Source: Vandiemenella viatica
Lineage: Eukaryota > Arthropoda > Insecta > Orthoptera > Morabidae
Length of the DNA: 64,000 nucleotides
Direction: 5' to 3'
NCBI GenBank assembly: GCA_031002005.1
Contig: JARYHS010008074.1
Coordinates: 179,266,494 to 179,330,493 of the forward strand
Of the stretch, positions 23,620-35,600 are shown piece after piece. Position 1 is the first letter of the stretch; each line of letters begins with the position of its first letter. Made by a program: the position numbers and the translations under genes. The notes below the pieces were generated by a model. That model was not told where the DNA came from. It worked only from the letters and a program-made list of their open reading frames with translations, and searched no databases.

Positions 23620-26600
23620 GCGCAGCACTTTTACAACTTTGGTGCATCAAGTAATGAAAACGTCATAATTTTTTTTTTAAAGTTATTCAAAAGTTTCGTA
23701 AAAGTTTCGTGCAAGTGTAGTGCAGCCTTCAGTTTATTTACTTACCGATGCCCACCATGGCAGCCTGACAGAGGTACTGCTTGGAGACGAGACATTGTTC
23801 GTTGGCTCGAACCACCATCAGGCCGAAACTGACGCAGCCTAGTGCAGTGGCGAATCCGAGGAACGTCTGCAGCAGTACCAGGGCGCTGTCATCCAGGCCC
23901 TCCTGGTAGCCCTGCAGCGCCTGTTCAATTAAACGCATACTTACTGTCCTGCAATTCGTATCACAGGATCGGCGTGCAGACAACGATAATGATACTGTGC
24001 ACCGTAAAGAAACTGAATGTAATTGTTTGGTTTGTTATATAGCTTTATCTAAAACTATGGCATCGTGGTAGGAATATTTTCACAAAATGAGTGCTGATTT
24101 CACTTATTAGTGATGACCAAAAGAAGGTTTACAGTCCGCACATTGAGGAGGTTGTATATGTCTCGGTTGAAATTCATTGACGTGTGTTTTCAGTTGGCAC
24201 CACACCTCTCCCATTCACAGATCTGGCTCCGACAAACATCTAAATATTTTTAATAGTAAATAGTTTAGATTCAGCAACCATTTCAACTTTATGACGTACT
24301 GTTAGCTGTCACCTCGTACTTTGACATTCTTGATAAGTTTTTAAACTCAGACGACATACTAACATTGCAGCCTAATTGAGAATTGCCGTAATAAACCATA
24401 GTCCCACTTCTGGATAAACTACATTACCTGACGAAGAAAGCTGAGGTAGCTGTCGAAACGTTCTGTTCTGATAAATTGTCATGCTGAACACCTGCGGAGA
24501 CTAAGTCGCATAAGTTCCCCTGGGGAAGATTCCATTGCCACGTTCGTCTAAGTTTAGTGGCAGTTTTACGTTCAACAAAGGATATATTAATATTGGACAC
24601 TATAATCATGTTAAAATTTTCTCACTGAAAGCGTCTTAAAGAATAAATGTATTTGCCATTAAGACGACGAAGATCTGTTTCCTTCCGAATCTTTAATTTA
24701 ATTTATGTGCAAGCGAGCATATGTCCCGCCGGCAATTTCCTGACCGACCAACTTACGCAATTCATGAATTTTTATTGACAGCTGCCACCTTTCTTTACAA
24801 ATTTTATGTTTCAATTGGTTCAATGTTTCTTGTTGACTAACAAGGCTGAGGGTTTTCTATAATAAAAAAATGTAATAGATTTCTCTTATACAGATTTTCG
24901 TAACTGTGCGAGTTAAATCATTCCCCTTAATGGTATGAAAAGTTTCTATTCCAGAAATTATTATTTGCAATTGATGTAACGGATGTCTCAGTTAGTGTGA
25001 TTGAAAGGTGTATTTGTTGAATGGGAAGTTATCACACGGGGGTCGAAAGTTACTGGTTCAAATCTGTGTCTGAGCTAGGATTTTAAAATATCTGCGAGTA
25101 GTTTGTTTCTTTATGGGAAATAAGTGAGAACAGTTAAGTGAAGTTATTCGAACTATACTATGTCCTGCATATACCCTCCACAAGACAGGCTTACCAGATT
25201 GCGTTTCGCCGCTAAGAAAACGGTGGATTGTTCACGCGGTTAGAAAATCCGACACTTGTGCATTTGTATTTGCATTTGTGAATTTTGCACAGCTGACAAG
25301 TGATTCCATGTGATAGCTTTTGTTACTCGTGCGGTAAAAGTTAGAATTTTTGTCAGGAAATGGAGAACTAAGTATTAATCCACGTTTTTTCTGTTCCGAA
25401 ATTAATAATAAAATAAAAATTAAAAAATCTCGGTATTGAATTTTGATGGTCTATTAAAATCAGTTGACACTGTTTTTATCCCTGCTTCAGAAGTCTTCAA
25501 GTCTCTATCTTTTCAGGGCATTATCATTTATTTTGAAATTAACACTATGAGGGATTCAATGAAGCAACTAATTTCTAATGTTATCGTTGTTGTTTGTAAA
25601 AGATTTTGTGGTTTTCACAGCCGTGATGATGTCTTAAAGAACTAGTCGAGATTTACGTTGCGTCTCAGAGACTCCTCCTTTTCCAAACGTTTTGTGCAGC
25701 CTTCTTCATGGGACTTAGTAGACTTAGTCTCCTGCTAAGTCTACTAGAGACTGGAGTTGTGACCGGTTGTTTAGTATTTGTGGGGACTATCGAATCTCTA
25801 GCAACAATCGACTACCCAGAGATATGATGCTTACGATTTAATGTGTTTTTTCACTGTTGTTTATTTGTTAACACACATTTCCATGCTCGGCTTGGACCAT
25901 ATCCAAGATCTTTATTAATGTTGATTGGATAACTCGAAAATCGTAAGCATTGTACCTCTTGGTATCCGATGTTCGCTAAAATCGAAAGCATCATATCTCT
26001 GCAATCGATGTTTACTAGAAATTCGATAGTCTCTATAAATACGAGAACAATCGGTCGCAATGGCAGTATCTAGCAGACTCAGCAGGAGGATAGTTACCTG
26101 AAGATGACCATAGGCTTTGATCGGAAAGTCGAAAAAATGAGGAGTGTTTGTGACACAGCATAAATCTCGCGAAGTTAGTTGTTGTCTGTGGCGTGGGAAA
26201 CAACGTGCATTTTACATAATGAATAGTCTCATCAAGGCCCTTGGTTAGGCTTACCAGGTAGAAGACGGGCGTGTAGATACCGAGAGCACCAACAGCGGAG
26301 GCGAGCATGAGCACCTGCACCGCTCTGATGCGCAGCGGCATCAGGTCGAAGAAGGGCGGCCGCGGCAGCAGGAAGCCCTGGTGCTGCGGCGACTGGGTCG
26401 GCTTGCGAGTCGGCTTGGACTTGTTGCGCTGGCTCTTGAGGAGCGAGATGACTCTGCGCTGTGGGTGGTACATGGAGGCGGACCTGTAGAGCGCGCCCAG
26501 GAAGAAGGACAGGCAGAGCAGCACCGTCACAGCCTGCAGTCCCAGGCGCCAGCCCCACTGCCTGCCGGAAACAACGGGCTACAACCACTGCTTCAGGTAC

Positions 26601-29600
26601 GATCGTAACAGCGAATATTTTTATTTCCCTATGGCTAGCAATATTTATTAGAGACACTTCAACATTCTTTCATAATCTCTGCTATTCCCTTGGGACGACG
26701 CTGTCCATGCAGGTGCGTGATCATAAAAAAGCAAAGACACCAATTAAAGTGTCTCCCAGACAATAACGTAACGTTAATCATTTGTTCTTCGTCGTTACTG
26801 TAACTGACAACATTACAACGTTCGCTGTCGTACTTATATCAAGGCATGGATTTGAACCTAAGATTTCTTTCTTTATGTACGAGGTATAGCTGTAAAATAA
26901 CTTCTACAGAAGTAGTACGCACGTGAGAAGCCTTCTCTTTCGAATGCAGCGCTCCCCATGTATGTAAACAAATCAGTCTGGCCGTAACTTTTATTTGTAT
27001 AAGAGCTATTGTAATAGAGCAACAAATTGTCATGAAATTTCACATGAAACTTAAAAAAAAAACGCTACTGAAACTTATCTTTCATTACATGAAGCGTATG
27101 GTAACTTATGTTTATCACGTGCACGATTTTTGAGCATTTCCAAGATGGCCGAGAAGCAGTTGAAGATGATTCTTGATAGGGTCGTCCTGCAATGTCGAAA
27201 ATGGATAAAATTGTTGAAAAAGTCGGTAATCTGATTCGATTTGACCATCGCTTAGCCAACCCTCAGATTCTTACTCAACTCCGTAAAAAAATAAGAACAA
27301 GAAAACAGCTCGAAATGTTGAAGAGCAATAATGGTTTCTCCATCACGACAACACCCCTACTCATTCTGCAATGTCTGTCAAGAGGTTTCTAATGAATTAC
27401 AACATCCCAGTGTTAGACCATCCACCTCTTTCGCCTGACTTTGCACTATGTGAATTTTATCTGTTTTACAAGGTCAAATATGCACTAAAAGGAACAATAT
27501 TTCAGTCAGTTGAAGCTGTGATAGAAAAAGCGACAAGTGTCAAAAATCAGCTCACAGAAGAAGACTTCCAGCACTGTTTGGAAAATTGAAAATTCGTATG
27601 AAAAATTGTAGGGATAAAGCAGGGATGTATATTGAAGATGATAATAACTAGATACGTGTCAATTCAAAACATTTTTTTTTTTTTTTTTTTACAGCAATAG
27701 TCTTGTTATTTTGTAGCCACACCTCTTATTATGAGAATGATGGACGTCGGCTGGGTATGCTGGTTAAGGAAAACGCGACCCATTATTATGATTCCTTACT
27801 TTGATGACATATAAACTTCGTCTTATCTTGGTTCTCCGGGTGGAGCCCCGTCGATTTATTAAAATCTAACGTTTCAGCCATCATGCATTGGCTATCATCA
27901 GAGGCCTGCCGTATCTGTTGCCGATGTCACTTATATAGCCGAGGGAACGCGCGGTCACTAACCATCCACGATGACGTCACGGACGTTACCGCACCTAGAG
28001 TAAGCCGTCGTCTTGCGTTCTTCTCAGCAGGTATGAACAAATATGATCAAGACTGTCAGCATTCATGTTGTTATGTCTCTTTTGTATTTTTAGTTTCTCG
28101 CCCACTTTTGCCACCATCTGCTCTCTACGGCCTCAATGCTGGTCTGCTTATACCTAACGTTAAAACAACGGTTGATAACTAATTCTACTGTTTTCATGAA
28201 TTTATAAAAGAAAAATAACATTTTAGTGAATCATAAGTTCGCTGGTAAAAATTCCAATGAATGTATGGAGAGAGAGCAGCATACGAGAAGACAGTTTCAC
28301 CATGCACTTTTCCAACATACTTTTATTTATATATCCCTCACGATAATTATTTGAATATTTACGTTGTAAGTTTGCTACTGCGAATAATTCTTGTATTTCA
28401 TAAATACAACACTAACACTAATTTCTGGGAGGACAACTGGGATAAGACGTTAATAATTGATAGGTTTTAATGCGTTGTGAACTTCTTGAAACTAATGTGC
28501 CTTCATTTTTAGCTACCCTTAAACTGATCTTCACCTCTTGAAAGCTTAGCTTTCTTCATGTGAAGCACAGACTCTCTTACTCTGTGACATTAGAAGGTTA
28601 ATTCAGGACAAGGCCTGTGAGCGCGCAAATTGAAGTTGACACCTGGGTAGCCCAACTACTCTTTGGGGTCTCCTGGCTATGACTACCTTTAAGATTTAAA
28701 TTCTATTACTGGCCTCATATTTGAATAACAATATATATATTTTTTTTTTTACTTGTGAACAAACGATTTGAAATCTGCTTTGCTAAATCGAATTGTTTTA
28801 AACTGATTTTTTTTTAATGCTTCTGGCCTCGCATTCGGGAGGACGCTGGTTCGAATGCCCGTGCGGGCATCCAAATTTAGGTTTTCCATGGTTTTCCCAA
28901 ATCACTCCAGGTGAATGCCGGGATGCTTCTTTCAAAGGTAATGGCCAAATTCCTTCCAGTTCCTTGTTCCCAGCCCCATCCCGCCTCTAGTAACCTCGAG
29001 GTCAACGAGGCGTGAAGTCATAAGTAAAAAAAAAGTATAATGTTCTAGTTTGCCCACACCATAACGCATAATATATTTTTGCCTAAATCTAAAATTATTT
29101 ACTATTCAAAACGAGTGGGTTTAATATTTCTTACAATATGATACATATAAAACATTTTCAGTTAAACCACTTTTCGAATAACACCTAGTAGCAAAAAATC
29201 ATAAGAACAATGAACTGCATCCTAGAAATGGAACTAAATTTGTGCTCCACTCCCGGTATAAAATTATTTATTACTCAAAGCGCGTGGGTTTACTATTTCA
29301 TACAAGATGATACAAATAAACCATTTTCAGTTAATCCACTTTTGTGAATAATACCTAGTAGCAAAAAACGGCAAGAACAATGAACTGCATCGTTGAAATG
29401 GAATTCAATTTGTGCACCACTCCCGGTGTCCGCTCATAGGCGGTTACAATAGCAACGTTGCGGGAGATGAAGTGAGGTAATTTTCCGTTGCTTTTATTAG
29501 TGTTCAAGAGCATAGAAGTGTTATTGTAGGCGTGGATTACTGTAACGATAAGTGTGTTCAGTGTACACAGTTGGGGTTTAGAGAGAACAGAACACAGAGA

Positions 29601-32600
29601 GAGTGAAGCGCGACGTCTATCCGTTTAAGATTACTCTTCAGAAAACCATCAAGCGATGTGATAAATTTTGACTGTCCACCTCAAAACGCGTCACTATCAA
29701 CAGGGTGGTAGGATCTCATTACATACGCCCTGCTGGGACTTCGGTAAATAATCTAATGACCAAGAGTGGTGCACCGCCACCTTTGTTTCTCTTCCGGCTA
29801 ACTAACTATGATGTTAATTTCTTACGCCATCTGGACTCGAACACGATAAATGCGTAAACCATCTTAGTACACCATCGACCTAAGAGCTAACGGAGTGGAT
29901 AATCATTAAAATTATGTTGCTGACTGCTGGTGATTGACCCATATCTGCTCTCTACTGGAGACATTTTAAATGACATTATTCCCTTAGAATTCAAGATTTT
30001 CATGATTCCTTCAAGTCCAATTAGGAAAAAAATCTAATAGCCACGATATTCTGAAGACGAATTTTAAGAGGTAATTCCGTGGGTGGAGAGCCTGCTACCT
30101 GAGTCTATGCTGAGAGACTAATCCCCACTTGTATGCTTTGCTGATAAACAACAAAGGCGTTATTTGAAGCTTCTTAGCAGTAGCTAAATTGCTCTCAATA
30201 ACTGCTAAATAGTTAATTGGCTATTCCAAATATCAAATAAAAAGTAAAGATATACTGAACTTCAGTGGCTAAGCGAGGTTAATTTAGGAAAGAGTAATCA
30301 GAAGTATTATTTTTCGTACAATTCTTTTGAGCATATTTTAATAGAAGACTTGCTCCTGCAATTGAATTAGGTATAAATTGACGCCCTGTGACATCACAGG
30401 TTGGCGTCTACTCACCCGACGGCCTCCCTGTAGAGCACGGAGAAGAGGGCGATGCCGACGCCAGCGCCCGCCTGCACAACCATCTCGACGAACTCTCGTC
30501 GGCGTCGAAAGTAGTGGCCGAGCGTCAGCGACGCCGTCTCCCTGACGAGGCCGCTAGACACCCCCAGCAGCACCCCGTAGCTACGACACACACACAGGCA
30601 CATGCGGCAGCTGTCGTCACACAATGCTATACATCTTATCTCCTGCACCACCATCTCGACGAACTCTCGTCGGCGTCGGAAGTAGTTGCCGAGCGTCAGC
30701 GACGCCGTCTCCCTGACGAGGCCGCTAGACACCCCCAGCAGCACCCCGTAGCTACGACACACACACAGGCACATGCGGCAGCTGTCGTCACACAATGCTA
30801 TACATCTTATCTCCTGCACCACCATCTCGACGAACTCTCGTCGGCGTCGGAAGTAGTGGCCGAGCGTCAGCGACGCCGTCTCCCTGACGAGGCCGCTAGA
30901 CACCCCCAGCAGCACCCCGTAGCTACGACACACACACAGGCACATGCGGCAGCTGTCGTCACACAATGCTATACATCTTATCTCCTGCACCACCATCTCG
31001 ACGAACTCTCGTCGGCGTCGGAAGTAGTTGCCGAGCGTCAGCGACGCCGTCTCCCTGACGAGGCCGCTAGACGCCCCCAGCAGCACCCCGTAGCTACGAC
31101 ACACACACAGGCACATGCGGCAGCAGTCGTCACACAATGCTATACATCTTATCTCCTGCACCACCATCTCGACGAACTCTCGTCGGCGTCGGAAGTAGTT
31201 ACCGAGCGTCTGCGACGCCGTCTCCCTGACGAGGCCGCTAGACACCCCCAGCAGCACCCCGTAGCTACGACACATACACAGGCACATGCGGCAGCTGTCG
31301 TCACACAATGCTATACATCTTATCTCCTGCACCACCATCTCGACGAACTCTCGTCGGCGTCGGAAGTAGTTGACGAGCGTCAGCGACGCCGTCTCCCTGA
31401 CGAGGCCGCTAGACACCCCCAGCAGACCCCGTAGCTACGATACACACACAGGCACATGCGGCAGCTGTCGTCACACAATGCTATACATCTTATCTCCTGC
31501 ACCACCATCTCGACGAACTCTCGTCGGCGTCGGAAGTAGTGGCCGAGCGTCAGCGACGCCGTCTCCCTGACGAGGCCGCTAGACACCCCCAGCAGCACCC
31601 CGTAGCTACGACACACACACAGGCACATGCGGCAGCTGTCGTCACACAATGCTATACATCTTATCTCCTGCACCACCATCTCGACGAACTCTCGTCGGCG
31701 TCGGAAGTAGTGGCCGAGCGTCAGCGACGCCGTCTCCCTGACGAGGCCGCTAGACACCCCCAGCAGCACCCCGTAGCTACGACACACACACAGGCACATG
31801 CGGCAGCTGTCGTCACACAATGCTATACATCTTATCTCCTGCACCACCATCTCGACGAACTCTCGTCGGCGTCGGAAGTAGTGGCCGAGCGTCAGCGACG
31901 TCGTCTCCCTGACGAAGCCGCTAGACACCCCCAACAGCACCCCGTAGCTACGACACACAGAAAGGCACATGCGGCAGCTGTCATCACACAATGCTATACA
32001 TCTTATCTCCTGCACCACCATCTCGACGAACTCTCGTCGGCGTCGGAAGTAGTTGCCGAGCGTCAGCGACACCGTCTCCCTGACGAGGCCGCTAGACACC
32101 CCCAGCAGCACCCCGTAGCTACGACACACACACACAGGCACATGCGGCAGCTGTCGTCACACAATGCTATACATCTTTATCTCCTGCACCACCATCTCGA
32201 CGAACTCTCGCCGGCGTCGGAAGTAGTGGCCGAGCGTCAGCGACACCGTCTCCCTGACGAGGCCGCTAGACACCCCCAGCAGCACCCCGTAGCTACGACA
32301 CACACACACGGACACATGCGGCAGCTGTCGTCACACAATGCTATACATCTTTATCTCCTGCACCACCATCTCGACGAACTCTCGTCGGCGTCGGAAGTAG
32401 TTGCCGAGCGTCAGCGACGCCGTCTCCCTGACGAGGCCGCTAGACACCCCCAACAGCACCCCGTAGCTACGACACACGCACACACACAGGCACATGCGGC
32501 AGCTGTCGTCACACAATGCTATACATCTTATCTCCTGCACCACCATCTCGACGAACTCTCGTCGGCGTCGGAAGTATTTGCCGAGCGTCAGCGACACCGT

Positions 32601-35600
32601 CTCCCTGACGAGGCCGCTAGACACCCCCAGCAGCACCCCGTAGCTACGACACACACACAGGCACATGCGGCAGCTGTCGTCACACAATGCTATACATCTT
32701 ATCTCCTGCACCACCATCTCGACGAACTCTCGTCGGCGTCGGAAGTAGTGGCCGAGCGTCAGCGACGCCGTCTCCCTGACGAGGCCGCTAGACACCCCCA
32801 ACAGCACCCCGTAGCTACGACACACACACAGGCACATGCGGCAGCTGTCGTCACACAATGTTATACATCTTATCTCCTGCACCACCATCTCGACGAACTC
32901 TCGTCGGCGTCGGAAGTAGTTGCCGAGCGTCAGCGACACCGTCTCCCTGACGAGGCCGCTAGACACCCCCAGCAGCACCCCGTAGCTACGACACACACAC
33001 AGGCACATGCGGAAGCTGTCGTCACACAATGCTATACATCGTATCTCCTGCACCACCATCTCGACGAACTCTCGTCGGCGTCGGAAGTAGTTGCCGAGCG
33101 TCAGCGACGCCGTCTCCCTGACGAGGCCGCTAGACACCCCCAGCAGCACCCCGTAGCTACGACACACACACAGGCATATGCGGCAGCTGTCGTCACACAA
33201 TGCTATACATCTTATCTCCTGCACCACAATCTCGACGAACTCTCGTCGGCGTCGGAAGTAGTTGCCGAGCGTCAGCGACGCCGTCTCCCTGACGAGGCCG
33301 CTAGACACCCCCAGCAGCACCCCGTAGCTACGACACACACACAGGCACATGCGGCAGCTGTCGTCACACAATGCTATACATCTTATCTCCTGCATCACCA
33401 TCTCGACGAACTCTCGTCGGCGTCGGAAGTAGTGGCCGAGCGTCAGCGACGCCGTCTCCCTGACGAGGCCGCTAGACACCCCCAGCAGCACCCCGTAGCT
33501 ACGACACACACACAGGCATACACATGCGGCAGCAGTCGTCACACAATGCTATACATCTTATCTCCTGCACCACCATCTCGACGAACTCTCGTCGGCGTCG
33601 GAAGTAGTGGCCGAGCGTCAGCGACGTCGTCTCCCTGACGAGGCCGCTAGACACCCCCAACAGCACCCCGTAGCTACGACACACACACACAGGCACATGC
33701 GGCAGCTGTCGTCACACAATGCTATACATCTTATCTCCTGCACCACCATCTCGACGAACTCTGTCGGCGTCGGAAGTAGTGGCCGAGCGTCAGCGACGCC
33801 GTCTCCCTGACGAGGCCGCTAGACACCCCCAACAGCACCCCGTAGCTACGACACACACACAGGCACATGCGGCAGCTGTCGTCACACAATGTTATACATC
33901 TTATCTCCTGCACCACCATCTCGACGAACTCTCGTCGGCGTCGGAAGTAGTTGCCGAGCGTCAGCGACACCGTCTCCCTGACGAGGCCGCTAGACACCCC
34001 CAGCAGCACCCCGTAGCTACGACACACACACAGGCACATGCGGAAGCTGTCGTCACACAATGCTTTACATCGTATCTCCTGCACCACCATCTCGACGAAC
34101 TCTCGTCGGCGTCGGAAGTAGTTGCCGAGCGTCAGCGACGCCGTCTCCCTGACGAGGCCGCTAGACACCCCCAGCAGCACCCCGTAGCTACGACACACAC
34201 ACAGGCATATGCGGCAGCTGTCGTCACACAATGCTATACATCTTATCTCCTGCACCACCATCTCGACGAACTCTCGTCGGCGTCGGAAGTAGTTGCCGAG
34301 CGTCAGCGACGCCGTCTCCCTGACGAGGCCGCTAGACACCCCCAGCAGCACCCCGTAGCTACGACACACACACAGGCACATGCGGCAGCTGTCGTCACAC
34401 AATGCTATAAATCTTATCTCCTGCATCACCATCTCGACGAACTCTCGTCGGCGTCGGAAGTAGTGGCCGAGCGTCAGCGACGCCGTCTCCCTGATCGAGG
34501 CCGCTAGACACCCCCAGCAGCACCCCGTAGCTACGACACACACACAGGCACATGCGGCAGCAGTCGTCACACAATGCTATACATCTTATCTCCTGCACCA
34601 CCATCTCGACGAACTCTCGTCGGCGTCGGAAGTAGTGGCCGAGCGTCAGCGACGTCGTCTCCCTGACGAGGCCGCTAGACACCCCCAACAGCACCCCGTA
34701 GCTACGACACACACACAGGCACATGCGGCAGCTGTCGTCACACAATGCTATACATCGTATCTCCTGCACCACCATCTCGACGAACTCTCGTCGGCGTCGG
34801 AAGTAGTTGCCGAGCGTCAGCGACGCCGTCTCCCTGACGAGGCCGCTAGACACCCCCAGCAGCACCTCGTAGCTACGACACACACACAGGCACATGCGGC
34901 AGCTGTCGTCACACAATGCTATACATCTTATCTCCTGCACCACCATCTCGACGAACTCTCGCCGGCGTCGGAAGTAGTGGCCGAGCGACAGCGACGCCGT
35001 CTCCCTGACGAGGCCGCTAGACACCCCCAGCAGCACCCCGTAGCTACGACACACACACAGGCACATGCGGCAGCTGTCGTCACACAATGTTATACATCTT
35101 ATCTCCTGCACCACCATCTCGACGAACTCTCGTCGGCGTCGGAAGTAGTTGCCGAGCGTCAGCGACACCGTCTCCCTGACGAGGCCGCTAGACACCCCCA
35201 GCAGCACCCCGTAGCTACGACACACACACAGGCACATGCGGCAGTTGTCATCACACAATGCTATACATCGTATCTCCTGCACCACCATCTCGACGAACTC
35301 TCGTCGGCGTCGGAAGTAGTTGCCGAGCGTCAGCGACACCGTCTCCCTGACGAGGCCGCTAGACACCCCCAGCAGCACCCCGTAGCTACGACACACACAC
35401 AGGCACATGCGGCAGCTGTCGTCACACAATGCTATACATCTTATCTCCTGCACCACCATCTCGACGAACTCTCGTCGGCGTCGGAAGTAGTGGCCGAGCG
35501 TCAGCGACGCCGTCTCCCTGACGAGGCCGCTAGACACCCCCAGCAGCACCCCGTAGCTACGACACACACACAGATGCGGCAGCTGTCGTCACACAATGCT

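Noticed and set aside
24425..27915. Hammerhead ribozyme cores at CTGACGA...GAAACG (24427) and CTGATGA...GAAACG (minus strand, about 27900).
   Set aside because: Stem II does not close directly on the core in either case, and no stem I/III partners were found. Kept only as Penelope-like repeat motifs.
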